Below, in pieces: positions 43,114-51,563 of a stretch of DNA of 61,831 nt. Each line of letters opens with the position of its first letter. The stretch's first letter is position 1. Below the pieces are notes generated by a model. The model was not told where the DNA came from. It was given only the letters and a program-made list of their open reading frames with translations, and ran no database searches. The stretch comes from Candidatus Eisenbergiella stercoravium (GTDB taxonomy: Bacteria; Bacillota; Clostridia; Lachnospirales; Lachnospiraceae): assembly GCA_019113175.1 (NCBI GenBank), contig DXHY01000065.1, positions 1 to 61,831 of the forward strand, in the 5' to 3' direction. The position numbers and the translations under genes were made by a program.

Positions 43114-45923
43114 GGGCGCGGATCACTGTTCTCGGCGTGGTGCAGGGGGTGGGCTTCCGCCCCTTTGTGGCGGAATGCGCCCGTGCGCTTTCCATTCGGG
43201 GAAGCGTGTGCAACAGCGGCGGTGTGGTGAGAATTGAAGCATATGGAACGAAAGAGGCGATGGAGGAGCTGGTCCATCGCCTTCGTTCGTGTGCGCCTCC
43301 TGCCGCCCGGGTGGATCAGGTGATTGTGGAGAGTGGGGAGGCAAGCGTCGGTCTGCCGTCCGACAGCCGCGGAAGTGGTCTGCCGTCCGGTAGCTCAGAA
43401 AGCGGCCTGCCGTCCGGCTGCTCCGGCTGCGGGATGCCCCATGGCAGCACCGGTAGTGCGGGGAGCATCCCGGATGCCGGCCAGGAGCCGGAGGAATTCC
43501 GGATCGTGGAGAGCGAAGCGGAAAACGGAGCGGATCTGCCGCTGATTCCGCCGGATCTTCCTATCTGTGAGGACTGTCTTTCAGAGCTGCATGACCCTCT
43601 CAACCGACGCTTCCGTTACCCTTTCATCAGCTGTACCTCCTGCGGACCCCGTTACAGTATTCTGGAGGCCATTCCCTATGACAGGGAGCATATTTCCATG
43701 CGGGATTATACCATGTGCCCGGAATGCGGCAGGGAATACCGCCAGCCCGGTGGCAGGCGGCAGCATGCACAGACTATTTCCTGCCGGAAATGTGGTCCGC
43801 AGCTGATTCTGAGTAAAAGAGAAAGCTTTTCGGCAGGCGGATCTGATGCGCCTGAGAAAAATATTGAATCAGACCGGGAGCCTGCATCCGCTGGAAGCAT
43901 CGGCCTGACCTCAGATGCCGCTCTCAGGGAGGCTGTCCATATCCTGAAGGAGGGAGGCATCCTTGCGGTCAAGGGAGTCGGCGGCTATCAGCTGGCCTGT
44001 CTGCCGGACCGGGAAGAGACGGTACGGCGGCTGCGTCTGCTTAAAGGAAGGGAAAAAAAGCCCTTTGCAGTGATGTTTCCCTCCATGGATGGTGGCTGCG
44101 GTGTCCGTGCCTTCTGCACGACCTCGCCGCAGGAGGAGGCGCTGCTTACTTCGCCTGCCCGCCCGATCGTTCTGTTGGAAAGAAAGGAGGGGAGGGACGC
44201 CTTCTGCCCATCCCTGTGTGCGGAAAGCAGATATCTGGGGGCGTTTCTACCCTATACGGGCCTGCATCAGCTCCTGACGGAGGAAGCCGGCCCTCTGGTG
44301 ATGACCAGCGCGAACCGGACGGATGATCCCATTTTTACGGAAGAGGAGGAACTGGAGGAGCTGTGGGCGCAGTTTCCGGAGCTGTTAGGGGCTGCAGCGT
44401 GGAATACGAGACGGATCGTGACGCCGCTGGACGATTCTCTGATGCGGATCACGGCGGGACACGTACAGATGCTCCGCAGAAGCCGGGGCTTCGTTCCATC
44501 GCCGGTGTTTTTTGCAAAACCGCGTCCGGAGGGCGGGGAAAAGGAGAGAAAAACCGTTCTGGCCTTTGGTGGCGATCTGAAGGCCGCCTTCTGTCTGGCG
44601 GCGGGGGAGAGAGCCTATCTGAGCCAGTATTTCGGAGATATGGAAAACTTCCGCGTGTATCAGACCTACCGGAAGGAGCTTTCCCGGATGGAGGAGCTGT
44701 TCGGCATCCGTCCGCAGATGCTGGTCTGCGACCTCCATCCCGGCTATATGACGACGCAGCTGGCAGAGATGCTGGCAGAAGAAACGGGGCGTCCCCTGTT
44801 GCATATACAGCATCATCATGCCCACGCCGCCTCCGTGATGGCGGAGCACGGGCTGGAGCAATGCATCGGTGTGGTGTTCGACGGGACCGGATACGGGACG
44901 GACGGCTGCATCTGGGGCGGGGAGTTTCTGGTCTGTGAGGGAGCTTCCTTCCGGCGGATGGGACATCTGGAGGAAATTCTGCTGGTGGGCGGGGATGCTT
45001 CCGCAAAGGACGCCTCCCTGACCGCAGCCTGCCATCTGGCGGCGCTTCCGGAGGCGGATGAAAATACAGACGAAAACGCGGGGAAAAATCCGGAAGAAAA
45101 GGAAGCAGATAGAAGGCGGCAGAGCGTCGGACGTTTCATTCCGGAGACGGCCGGCTCCAGGATGGATTTTGTGGAAAAGGCGCTGAAGTCCCGGATCAGT
45201 CTGCAGTGCAGCTCCAGCATGGGGAGACTTTTTGACGCGGTGAGCGCCCTGCTGGAAATCCGTTCCTTTAACAGCTATGAGGGAGAGTGCGCCATTGCCC
45301 TGGAGAACGCAGCCTGGCAGGCCGCCGGGCGTCCGGCAGGCAGGGACGGGAGACGGATGCTTCCCTTTCCGGTAAGAGAAGAGGGAGATATGCTGATTGC
45401 GGATCGGAGGGCGCTCCTTTCCGCCATGCTTCGGGAGCTGGAAAAGGAGACGGAAGAGACAGAAGCGGAGAAGGAAGAGGCAGAGAAGGAAGAGGCGGAA
45501 AAGGAGGAAGGCCGGGTGCAGAAAAAAGCGCCATTGCCCCCAAAAACGCCTGCACAGAGAGAAGAGCTGGCGCAGGAGTTCGCCCTGGCCTTTCATGAAG
45601 CGGCGGCGGAAATGGTGCTTGCCATGTGCAGAAAAATCCGGGAAAAAACCGGAATCGGCCAGATCGCACTGAGCGGCGGAGTGTTTGCCAACGTGCTGCT
45701 GCAGGAGCGGTGCAGGACGCTGCTGGAAGGGGGCGGCTTTTCAGTATACGTCAATGAGCAGGTTCCCGGGAACGACGGAGGCATCTGCCTGGGACAGGCC
45801 TGGCTCGCTCTGCGGGGAAGGACGCAGAGCGGCGTGAATGGGAAAAGGGAGCAGAGTGCCGTGGATGAGGAAAAGACGCGGAGCGGCGTGAATGAGGGAA
45901 AGGGCGCAGGGCAGCGTGAATGA
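43110..45923 (+). CDS. hypF: [NiFe]-hydrogenase maturation carbamoyltransferase HypF
   Basis: A 937-residue enzyme that makes the carbamoyl group used for the active-site cyanide ligands. Domain order: acylphosphatase-like (GVVQGVGFRPFV, residues 9-20), two zinc-finger units (CEDC...CTSC and CPECG...CRKC), YrdC-like (GGILAVKGVGGYQL), and the C-terminal Kae1-like carbamoyltransferase (HHHAHAASVMAEHG, VVFDGTGYGTDG, ALSGGVFANVLLQ). Typical HypF is about 750-780 residues. The excess lies in low-complexity inserts: a three-unit GLPS repeat (~80-107), an acidic insert near 650, an EKEEAEKEE run near 790, and a repetitive tail. It overlaps echF, so it is co-transcribed with the hydrogenase. Confidence 0.94.
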   Translation: MRARITVLGVVQGVGFRPFVAECARALSIRGSVCNSGGVVRIEAYGTKEAMEELVHRLRSCAPPAARVDQVIVESGEASVGLPSDSRGSGLPSGSSESGLPSGCSGCGMPHGSTGSAGSIPDAGQEPEEFRIVESEAENGADLPLIPPDLPICEDCLSELHDPLNRRFRYPFISCTSCGPRYSILEAIPYDREHISMRDYTMCPECGREYRQPGGRRQHAQTISCRKCGPQLILSKRESFSAGGSDAPEKNIESDREPASAGSIGLTSDAALREAVHILKEGGILAVKGVGGYQLACLPDREETVRRLRLLKGREKKPFAVMFPSMDGGCGVRAFCTTSPQEEALLTSPARPIVLLERKEGRDAFCPSLCAESRYLGAFLPYTGLHQLLTEEAGPLVMTSANRTDDPIFTEEEELEELWAQFPELLGAAAWNTRRIVTPLDDSLMRITAGHVQMLRRSRGFVPSPVFFAKPRPEGGEKERKTVLAFGGDLKAAFCLAAGERAYLSQYFGDMENFRVYQTYRKELSRMEELFGIRPQMLVCDLHPGYMTTQLAEMLAEETGRPLLHIQHHHAHAASVMAEHGLEQCIGVVFDGTGYGTDGCIWGGEFLVCEGASFRRMGHLEEILLVGGDASAKDASLTAACHLAALPEADENTDENAGKNPEEKEADRRRQSVGRFIPETAGSRMDFVEKALKSRISLQCSSSMGRLFDAVSALLEIRSFNSYEGECAIALENAAWQAAGRPAGRDGRRMLPFPVREEGDMLIADRRALLSAMLRELEKETEETEAEKEEAEKEEAEKEEGRVQKKAPLPPKTPAQREELAQEFALAFHEAAAEMVLAMCRKIREKTGIGQIALSGGVFANVLLQERCRTLLEGGGFSVYVNEQVPGNDGGICLGQAWLALRGRTQSGVNGKREQSAVDEEKTRSGVNEGKGAGQRE
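43350..43430. repeat. Three 27-bp direct repeats inside hypF
   Basis: Copies start at 43350, 43377 and 43404 with GG(T/C)CTGCCGTCCG. They encode nine-residue GLPS units between the acylphosphatase and zinc-finger domains. Confidence 0.85.
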
Positions 45924-45955
45924 GGAAAAAGATCGGAGCCGTGGGAATGAAAATC
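45830..45955. repeat. Degenerate 25-30-bp repeats across the hypF 3' end
   Basis: About five imperfect units sharing GCGGCGTGAATGAGG-AAAG. They start in the last coding segment and continue past the TGA at 45923. Confidence 0.6.
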
Positions 45956-45962
45956 GCCCGGA

Positions 45963-47087
45963 TCAGGCCCGGACAAGGTTCTCCGCAAAATCACACAGAT
46001 CGCGGGTAGAATTCCGGTTAATATATGTCTGCTGGGCCTGAAGCATTTCCTCCCGCAGCCCACGCACCGTCTCCAGCGTGATGAGAGCGGGAAGCAGATC
46101 CGTCCCGGTCCGTTCGGCGGTAAGCGCCATTTTATGGGAGGAAAAATAGGCGGCGTTGTGCGTTTCACAGCCCGGAATGGGGGAGAGCAGGATCAGGGGC
46201 ACACCGGAAACGGCGGCCTCGGTGGATGAAAGACCGCCGGGCTTGGTGAGAAAAATATCGCAGGCCCGCATGTATTCTGCCATGCGCGGCGTGCTTTCCA
46301 GAATGACGGTATGGCTGTCCTCTCTGTATTTTCGGCAGAGCCTTTCGTACAGATCCCGCCTTTTCCCACAGATGATGACGAGCGTTCCGGCCTCTTTTTC
46401 CGAGAGAAAGGAGCGCAGGATGTCGGCAGAATGGGGAATGTCTCCCGCCCCGATGCTGCCTCCGGCGAGCAGAAGGCAGAGACCTTCCTCCGGAAGTCCG
46501 AGCCTTTTTCTGGCCTCCCGTTTGGAGAAGGAGAGGGTGAATTTCCGGTTTACGGGAATGCCAAAGGGAAGAAGCTTTTCCGCGGGGATTCCACGGCTGG
46601 AAAACTCCTCTTCCAGTTCTGCGGATGGAATGACATAATAGTCGCAGATTCCCTCCTCAAGGAAGGGAATACAGGTATAGTCCGTGGCGATCTGGATGGT
46701 TTGGGGGAGCGCCGTTCCCTTTTTTCGAAGCGCCGTCAGAACGTGAGCGGGATACATATGGGTTGTGAAAATAAGGTCAAAACGGTTCTGCTCCAGATAG
46801 CGCTTCAGGTATCCGGAAAGCAGGCTGTTCACCTGAAAAACCGGAGAGGAAACGGGCAGTCTGCGGTAATGCTCGCCGAGGAAGTAGGCAAAGCCGAACA
46901 GACGGGGAGAATTCTGTACCAGACGGATATAGCTGTTGCCCACCAGCGCAGCGGTTTTTCTGCCTGCCAGCGTGAAGGGGTCAAGAAATACAGCCCCATG
47001 GCCGCGCCGTTTCAGTTCATCCGCCACCGCCCGCGCGGCGGAATGATGGCCGCCGCCTGTTCCGCAGGAAAGAATCAATGCTTCCAT
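45963..47087 (-). CDS. MurG/MGDG-synthase-type glycosyltransferase (GT28), likely diacylglycerol glycosyltransferase
   Basis: A 374-residue GT-B glycosyltransferase. The N-terminal MGDG-synthase domain begins with LILSCGTGGGHHSAARAVADELKRRG. The C-terminal donor-binding region contains LLLAGGSIGAGD and FLTKPGGLSSTEAAVSGVPLILLSPIPGCE. Relatives such as UgtP add glucose or galactose to diacylglycerol for glycolipids at the inner membrane face. It overlaps plsY by 13 bases, and co-expression with an acyltransferase supports a membrane-lipid role. It is inserted between hypF and hypCDE on the opposite strand. Confidence 0.88.
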   Translation of the reverse strand: MEALILSCGTGGGHHSAARAVADELKRRGHGAVFLDPFTLAGRKTAALVGNSYIRLVQNSPRLFGFAYFLGEHYRRLPVSSPVFQVNSLLSGYLKRYLEQNRFDLIFTTHMYPAHVLTALRKKGTALPQTIQIATDYTCIPFLEEGICDYYVIPSAELEEEFSSRGIPAEKLLPFGIPVNRKFTLSFSKREARKRLGLPEEGLCLLLAGGSIGAGDIPHSADILRSFLSEKEAGTLVIICGKRRDLYERLCRKYREDSHTVILESTPRMAEYMRACDIFLTKPGGLSSTEAAVSGVPLILLSPIPGCETHNAAYFSSHKMALTAERTGTDLLPALITLETVRGLREEMLQAQQTYINRNSTRDLCDFAENLVRA

Positions 47088-47758
47088 ATTGCTTTCACCT
47101 CACATTTTTCCCGAAGCTCAGAGCCGGAAAGGAGCTTCGCCGCCACCGCTGCCGTGATGATCCAGAAGCCGGCGCAGACGGGTGTCCCTGGAAGAAACAG
47201 AGTCAGGAGGACGGCGGCGGTCAGATAGGTAAAGAGGGTTCTGTGGCAGTTAGGCGTGATTTTCAGGACGAGGGAGAAAAAGAGAAATACACCGGCGAGA
47301 ATCAGTACCGGGCGCATCTGAGGCAGCATCCCGAGAAGACAGCCGAAGGTCACGGTGATTCCCTTTCCTCCGCGGAACCGGTGCCAGATCGGAAGAATAT
47401 GCCCGATCACCGGAGAGGCAAGCACCAGCGCCAGTCCGTTTTCCGGAACAGGGCCGGAGAAAAGCAGCCTGCCGCCTGGAAAACCCGGCGGAAGGAGTGA
47501 ACCGGCAGACTGCGCGCCGGGCATTTTCAGATAGAAATATATGGGAAGAAAGCCCTTCATCAGATCAAAGCACAGCGTCAGAATGCCGCAGAGCAGTCCG
47601 CCGTAAAGAAAGGCGTTGTAAACGCCGGGATTTTTATCCGGACTGTCGGACGCAACGTCCTTTCCCTCCAGAAGCCTTCCGAAAAATTTCGCGGAAAGAA
47701 GGCTGCCGGACAGGTAGCCGAGAATGATGTACAGTAAAGTTCGGTTCAAGTTTCTCAC
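47075..47758 (-). CDS. plsY: Glycerol-3-phosphate acyltransferase PlsY
   Basis: A 227-residue membrane enzyme that acylates glycerol-3-phosphate from acyl-phosphate, the first step of phospholipid synthesis. Family motifs are GYLSGSLLSAKFFG, NPGVYNAF (PG-x2-NA type) and GHILPIWHRFRGGKGITVTFG. About six hydrophobic helices are visible. It is slightly long for PlsY (about 200), with an extra loop near residues 85-105. The start codon is not a canonical ATG in a clear context; a leader with AGAGGG precedes it. The promoter is at 47818-47846. Confidence 0.85.
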   Translation of the reverse strand: MRNLNRTLLYIILGYLSGSLLSAKFFGRLLEGKDVASDSPDKNPGVYNAFLYGGLLCGILTLCFDLMKGFLPIYFYLKMPGAQSAGSLLPPGFPGGRLLFSGPVPENGLALVLASPVIGHILPIWHRFRGGKGITVTFGCLLGMLPQMRPVLILAGVFLFFSLVLKITPNCHRTLFTYLTAAVLLTLFLPGTPVCAGFWIITAAVAAKLLSGSELREKCEVKAIWKH

Positions 47759-47817
47759 CCTCTAATCGTCTTATTTTCTCAGATAAAAGTTGCCTGATCT
47801 TTTGGGATCATTGTATG

Positions 47818-47846
47818 ATTATACATAAATATGCGGATTTCGTCAC
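47818..47846 (-). promoter_or_regulatory. Promoter of plsY-glycosyltransferase unit
   Basis: On the minus strand, GTGACG (47846-47841), 17-bp spacer and TATAAT (47823-47818). Confidence 0.6.
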
Positions 47847-47915
47847 GATTTTTTTTCAAAGAGAAAGCTTCCGGAGGAAAAAATCATGACGGATTAACCA
47901 TAAAGGAGGATGAGA

Positions 47916-48060
47916 ATGTGAGACGGGAATGAAGAGAGTGTTAGATATGGTCTGACAGCAGAACAGCTGATGGAACTGCCCTGCCTGCGCCGCGTGAGGG
48001 TGCTGGCAGGGAGGATGGGGCTGAGCCGGATCGTGGCCGCCATATCCGTTCTGGAAAATG
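47916..48060 (+). pseudogene. N-terminal scrap of a PucR-type regulator gene
   Basis: After a perfect AAAGGAGG (47902-47909), the ATG at 47916 is followed at once by TGA. The same frame then reads YGLTAEQLMELPCLRRVRVL and AGRMGLSRIVAAISVLE, matching the start of PucR-like purine-catabolism regulators. Homology stops near 48057, where Rpn-remnant sequence begins. Only about 40 codons survive. Confidence 0.55.
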
Positions 48061-48090
48061 CTGCGCCCGCCGTCATGCAGAAGAAGTCCT

Positions 48091-48723
48091 TTATTCTTCC
48101 GTATTTTCCCGCAAAAATTCCTCTGCCCGCTGTCTTGTCAGCGCAAATTTGTCCTGCAGCTTCTGCAGAATCACCGAATCGGGGATAGAACATTCCCGCA
48201 TCGAAGCTACCGCTCCGCGGATTCCTGTTTCCATTCCGATTTCTCTTCCTTTTGCCAGTCCTCTTTCCAATCCCCTTTCCATACCAATTGTGATGCCATC
48301 CTCCTGAATACCCTTCAGCGCCTCGCACATATCATAGGATTCATCCACACGATAAGCCTCCACGTCTTCCATCAGCTTTCTGTTATTTGTCATAACGGCG
48401 ATCACCTCCATAGTTTCCCGGTCCAGAGACCGGTATTCTTTTCTTCCGTTTACCAGTTCCATCAGACTTTTCGTGTTCCTGTGCCTCTACAGCCAGAATA
48501 CGCAGCGTTCCTCCGTCCTTCAGGCGTTTCTTTACATCCCGGTAACGGGAACGATAGATTTTTTCGCCCCCGTGCTCCTGCTTCTCTGGGTGTAATGCTC
48601 CGAAGCGTCCTCCAGCATCTCAGGATCTATCACCTGCCGTCCATTAAAGAGTGTGCCATTGTAGAGATCCGCAAATCTTTCGTTGTCATCAAAATAATCG
48701 AGAATTACGTCATTTTGTTTACC
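48091..48723 (-). pseudogene. Internally deleted Rpn-family nuclease gene
   Basis: The 5' part (TTG at 48723, GKQNDVILDYFDDNERFADL, then EDASEHYT) matches the start of the intact Rpn gene at 56009. It hits a stop at 48532. The 3' part (48462-48091: YRSLDRETMEVIAVMTNNRK, then (E/K)G-rich GMERGLERG repeats) matches its end. About 150 central residues are missing. The leader, with GCCTGCCGGGAAAG, and the TTGACA/TATGAT promoter are also shared with the intact copy. Confidence 0.85.
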
Positions 48724-48889
48724 CAAGCGATTGTGCCTTACTTTCCCGGCAGGCCCATCCGGCATGTGTCTGCCGCATCTGCATAACGAAACAATGGCCG
48801 GAATGCCTGTTTCATCTTCTCTGTTTTCAGAAAACTAAGAATAATCGGCAGATTTGCCAGAAAAACAGAATTTCAGATGTGTTGCTTTT

Positions 48890-48918
48890 ATCATAGTCTC
48901 CGGCATGGCGGCTGTCAA
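48890..48918 (-). promoter_or_regulatory. Promoter of the deleted Rpn copy
   Basis: On the minus strand, TTGACA (48918-48913), 17-bp spacer and TATGAT (48895-48890), the same -35 and -10 as at 55838. Confidence 0.7.
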
Positions 48919-48949
48919 GAATTCAAAGTGGTCTGAATTCAAAGTGGTC
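48919..48949. repeat. Short tandem repeat before hypC
   Basis: GAATTCAAAGTGGTC occurs at 48919-48933 and 48935-48949. The tract 48766-49145 otherwise holds the Rpn promoter, a rightward TATAAT at 48981-48986 (weak -35) and a hairpin before hypC. Confidence 0.75.
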
Positions 48950-49097
48950 GCAGCGGGCTGGAAATTTGGAGGGAAGGGTGTATAATAGGGGTGTCATCCT
49001 CATCCAGGAGGACATGTAAAAGCGTAGAGAATAAATGCAAATTTCATTTTTTTCAACTGGACAAACCGGAAATTTGTGGAGTTATTGCAGGATAATG

Positions 49098-49125
49098 GTT
49101 GTAAAACAGCGCTGCGTTTTACAAC
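49098..49125. repeat. hypC leader hairpin
   Basis: A perfect 10-bp inverted repeat (GTTGTAAAAC/GTTTTACAAC) with an eight-base loop, itself containing the CAGCGCTG palindrome, followed by TATGGAGG and the hypC start. Confidence 0.75.
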
Positions 49126-49145
49126 GCTTCGGTATGGAGGTAAAT

Positions 49146-49376
49146 ATGTGCGTTGCATTACCCGGAAGGGTTTTGACAGTAAATGACAGTAAGGCTGTGG
49201 TCGATTTTCAGGGAAACCAGGTCACCGCAGAAGCAGGCCTCGTAAAAGTGAAGCCCGGCGACCGGGTTCTGGTTCATGCGGGCTGCATCCTGCAGGTGCT
49301 TTCCGAGGAGGAGGGCGACCGGATGCAGGAGCTGTTTGACGAGCTGGAGGAGGTCATGGCGGATGAAAATCCTTGA
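49146..49376 (+). CDS. hypC: Hydrogenase maturation chaperone HypC
   Basis: A 76-residue HypC/HupF protein. It begins MCVALPGRV, with the essential Cys2 that holds the Fe(CN)2CO unit together with HypD. The small beta-barrel core (AVVDFQGNQ, VKPGDRVLVHAGCILQVL) and acidic C-terminal helix are normal. GGAGG precedes the ATG. It overlaps hypD by 14 bases. Starts the hypCDE unit, which has its own leader, separated from ech-hypF by 3.2 kb of opposite-strand and decayed genes. Confidence 0.95.
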   Translation: MCVALPGRVLTVNDSKAVVDFQGNQVTAEAGLVKVKPGDRVLVHAGCILQVLSEEEGDRMQELFDELEEVMADENP

Positions 49377-50469
49377 GTATCTGCAGAACTATGATGGCAA
49401 ACCGCTCCGCTTCATGGAGGTGTGCGGCACCCATACGGCGGAAATTCACAGAAACGGGATTCCTGCCCTTCTGCCGCCGTCCATTGAGCTGGTATCCGGC
49501 CCCGGCTGTCCGGTCTGTGTGACGGTGAGCGCCTATATCGACCGCCTGATCGAGCTGGGCATGGATCCGAAAAACTGCATCGTAACCTTTGGAGACATGC
49601 TCCGCGTTCCCGGCAGCTCCATCAGTCTGAGTGAAGCGCGTGCGAAGGGCTGCAGTGTGCGGATGGTCTATTCACCCATGGACGCGCTGAAGCTGGCGAA
49701 AGAAGACCCTGAGCATGTCTACATTTTTGCGGCGGTGGGCTTTGAGACCACCACGCCGGTCTATGCCCTTCTGGTGCAGGAGGCGCTGGAGCAGGGCGTC
49801 AAGAATCTGCGCCTTCTCACCTCATTGAAGGTGATGCCCCCTGCGATTGACTGGATCTGCGCCCATAATTTTCCCGATGCGTATTCGGCAGGGGAAATAT
49901 CTGACCCCGCCAGGGGGCAGATATTTCGAGGAAACCGTGAATCCGGACGAATTCATGGTTTCCTCGCTCCCGGACACGTGAGCGTGATCACGGGCAGCCG
50001 GGCCTTCGTTCCCCTTGCGGAAAAGTACGGCCTTCCCTTTGTGGTGGCGGGCTTTGAGGGGGAGGAAATTCTGGCGGCCATCGCCGCTCTGGTGAAGCTT
50101 CAGGGACAGGGAAGAGTGCTGAACATGTACCCTTCGGCAGTGACGGAAGAGGGAAATACGGCGGCACAGGAGCGGGTGGACCGCTTTTTCGAACCCTGTG
50201 ACGCGGCATGGAGGGGAATCGGCGTGATTGCGGATTCCGGAAGAAAGCTCAGGAAGGAATATGAAGCCTTTGACGCAGGGAGCGCGGAGCTGATGGAGGA
50301 TACGGGGGGAAATCCCGCCTGCCGCTGCGCTCAGGTGCTGATGGGACGGATCCGGCCGCGGGAGTGTCCGCTGTTCGGTAAAGTATGTACACCTCAGACG
50401 CCGCAGGGAGCCTGCATGGTTTCCACGGAAGGAAGCTGCTTCTCCTGCTGGCAGTCCGAGGGGCTGTAA
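49363..50469 (+). CDS. hypD: Hydrogenase maturation protein HypD, with in-frame palindromic insertion
   Basis: A 368-residue HypD, the Fe-S scaffold on which the Fe(CN)2CO group is assembled with HypC. Conserved motifs are FMEVCGTHTAEI, GPGCPVCVT, CIVTFGDMLRVPGS, FAAVGFETTTP, HGFLAPGHVSVITG and the C-terminal CPLFGKVCTPQTPQGACMVSTEGSC cluster ligands. Between the ICAHNFPDAYS helix and IHGFLAPGHVS there are about 25 more residues than in E. coli HypD as I recall it; they are encoded by two adjacent hairpins (49894-49966). The insert keeps the frame, so the protein may still work. AGGAGG in the end of hypC serves as ribosome site. Confidence 0.93.
   Translation: MKILEYLQNYDGKPLRFMEVCGTHTAEIHRNGIPALLPPSIELVSGPGCPVCVTVSAYIDRLIELGMDPKNCIVTFGDMLRVPGSSISLSEARAKGCSVRMVYSPMDALKLAKEDPEHVYIFAAVGFETTTPVYALLVQEALEQGVKNLRLLTSLKVMPPAIDWICAHNFPDAYSAGEISDPARGQIFRGNRESGRIHGFLAPGHVSVITGSRAFVPLAEKYGLPFVVAGFEGEEILAAIAALVKLQGQGRVLNMYPSAVTEEGNTAAQERVDRFFEPCDAAWRGIGVIADSGRKLRKEYEAFDAGSAELMEDTGGNPACRCAQVLMGRIRPRECPLFGKVCTPQTPQGACMVSTEGSCFSCWQSEGL
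49894..49966. repeat. Two adjoining palindromes inside hypD
   Basis: 49894-49927 has a 10-bp outer stem (GAAATATCTG/CAGATATTTC) plus CCCC/GGGG. 49927-49966 has a 16-bp stem with one G-T pair (CGAGGAAACC/GGTTTCCTCG outside). The right arm of the second encodes the conserved IHGFL; its left arm looks like an inverted copy of it. Confidence 0.9.
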
Positions 50470-50502
50470 ATTGGTCAGGAATTGGGAAAGGAAGAAAAGA
50501 AA

Positions 50503-51489
50503 ATGAAAATCACAATGGCTCACGGCAGCGGCGGCAGAGAGACCGGGCAGCTGATCCGGGAGATTTTTGAAGCAAATTTTCATAACGAGGTGCTGGATAA
50601 AATGGAGGATTCCGCCGTGGTGGAGGGAAGCGGAAGGCTCGCCATGACCACGGACAGCTTTGTGGTGGACCCGCTTTTTTTCCCGGGCGGAGATATCGGA
50701 AGGCTGTGCGTATGCGGAACGGTGAACGATCTGCTGATGAGCGGCGCCGTTCCGAAATACCTGACCTGCGGCTTCATCATTGAAGAAGGGGCGGATGGAG
50801 AAGCCCTTGCCAAAATTGCCGCATCCATGGCGGAAACCGCCTCTGAGGCGGGGGTTCTGATCGTGGCGGGAGACACCAAGGTGGTGGAAGGAAAGGGCGG
50901 CGTGTTCATCAACACGGCAGGCGTGGGTTTCCTTCCGGAGGGAGTTTCGGTGAGCGCCTCTGCCTGCCGGGAAGGGGACGCGGTTCTGGTATCCGGCTTT
51001 CTGGGAGAGCATCATGCGGCGATTTTAAGCTCCCGGATGGGAATTGAAAACGAGATCAGAAGCGACTGCGCCCCGCTGGGAGAGATGGTATCCGCCATGC
51101 AGCGGGCCGGCGTGCGCGTTCACGCCATGCGGGACGTGACCAGAGGCGGCCTCGCAACGGTGCTTTCCGAGTTCGCCCGCTCTTCCGGCTGCTGTGTAGA
51201 GCTTTCCCAGGAAGCTCTGCCGGTATCCGCCCCTGTGAAGGGTTTTTGCGGCCTGCTGGGCCTGGACCCTCTGTACATGGGAAACGAAGGGAAAATGACG
51301 GCGGTTGTGGATGCGGCGGACGCTGAGCTGGCCCTCGCCTGCATGAAAAAAAGCCGTTATGGCGAAAATGCCGCCCTGATCGGAACCATTTCCCACAGAG
51401 AAGACGGAAAGGTGCTTCTGCACACGTCCCTGGGCGGACTGAGGGTGGTGCCGGAGCTGATCGGGGAGGGGCTTCCGAGGATCTGTTGA
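50503..51489 (+). CDS. hypE: Hydrogenase maturation protein HypE
   Basis: A 328-residue PurM-like ATP-dependent dehydratase. It turns the carbamoyl group received from HypF on its C-terminal cysteine into thiocyanate. It begins MKITMAHGSGGRETGQLI, has the DSAVVEG and VAGDTKVVE nucleotide motifs and RDVTRGGLATVLSEFA, and ends in PRIC, with Cys328 as the modified terminal residue. All key positions are intact. The ATG at 50503 follows AAAGGAAG. hypA and hypB (nickel insertion) are not in the window. Confidence 0.95.
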   Translation: MKITMAHGSGGRETGQLIREIFEANFHNEVLDKMEDSAVVEGSGRLAMTTDSFVVDPLFFPGGDIGRLCVCGTVNDLLMSGAVPKYLTCGFIIEEGADGEALAKIAASMAETASEAGVLIVAGDTKVVEGKGGVFINTAGVGFLPEGVSVSASACREGDAVLVSGFLGEHHAAILSSRMGIENEIRSDCAPLGEMVSAMQRAGVRVHAMRDVTRGGLATVLSEFARSSGCCVELSQEALPVSAPVKGFCGLLGLDPLYMGNEGKMTAVVDAADAELALACMKKSRYGENAALIGTISHREDGKVLLHTSLGGLRVVPELIGEGLPRIC

Positions 51490-51523
51490 GAAATACAGCG
51501 GATCAGAACAAAAAATAAGTCCC

Positions 51524-51551
51524 TTGCAAACCCCACCCGTTTTGCTATAAT
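51524..51551 (+). promoter_or_regulatory. Promoter of the GH28-GH2 operon
   Basis: TTGCAA (51524-51529), 16-bp spacer and perfect TATAAT (51546-51551). Confidence 0.75.
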
Positions 51552-51563
51552 AAGCGAAAAAGA

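Noticed and set aside
49894-49966. Intein or small intron in hypD
   Set aside because: Far too short for an intein, with no splice motifs; the frame stays open, so a translated insertion is simpler.
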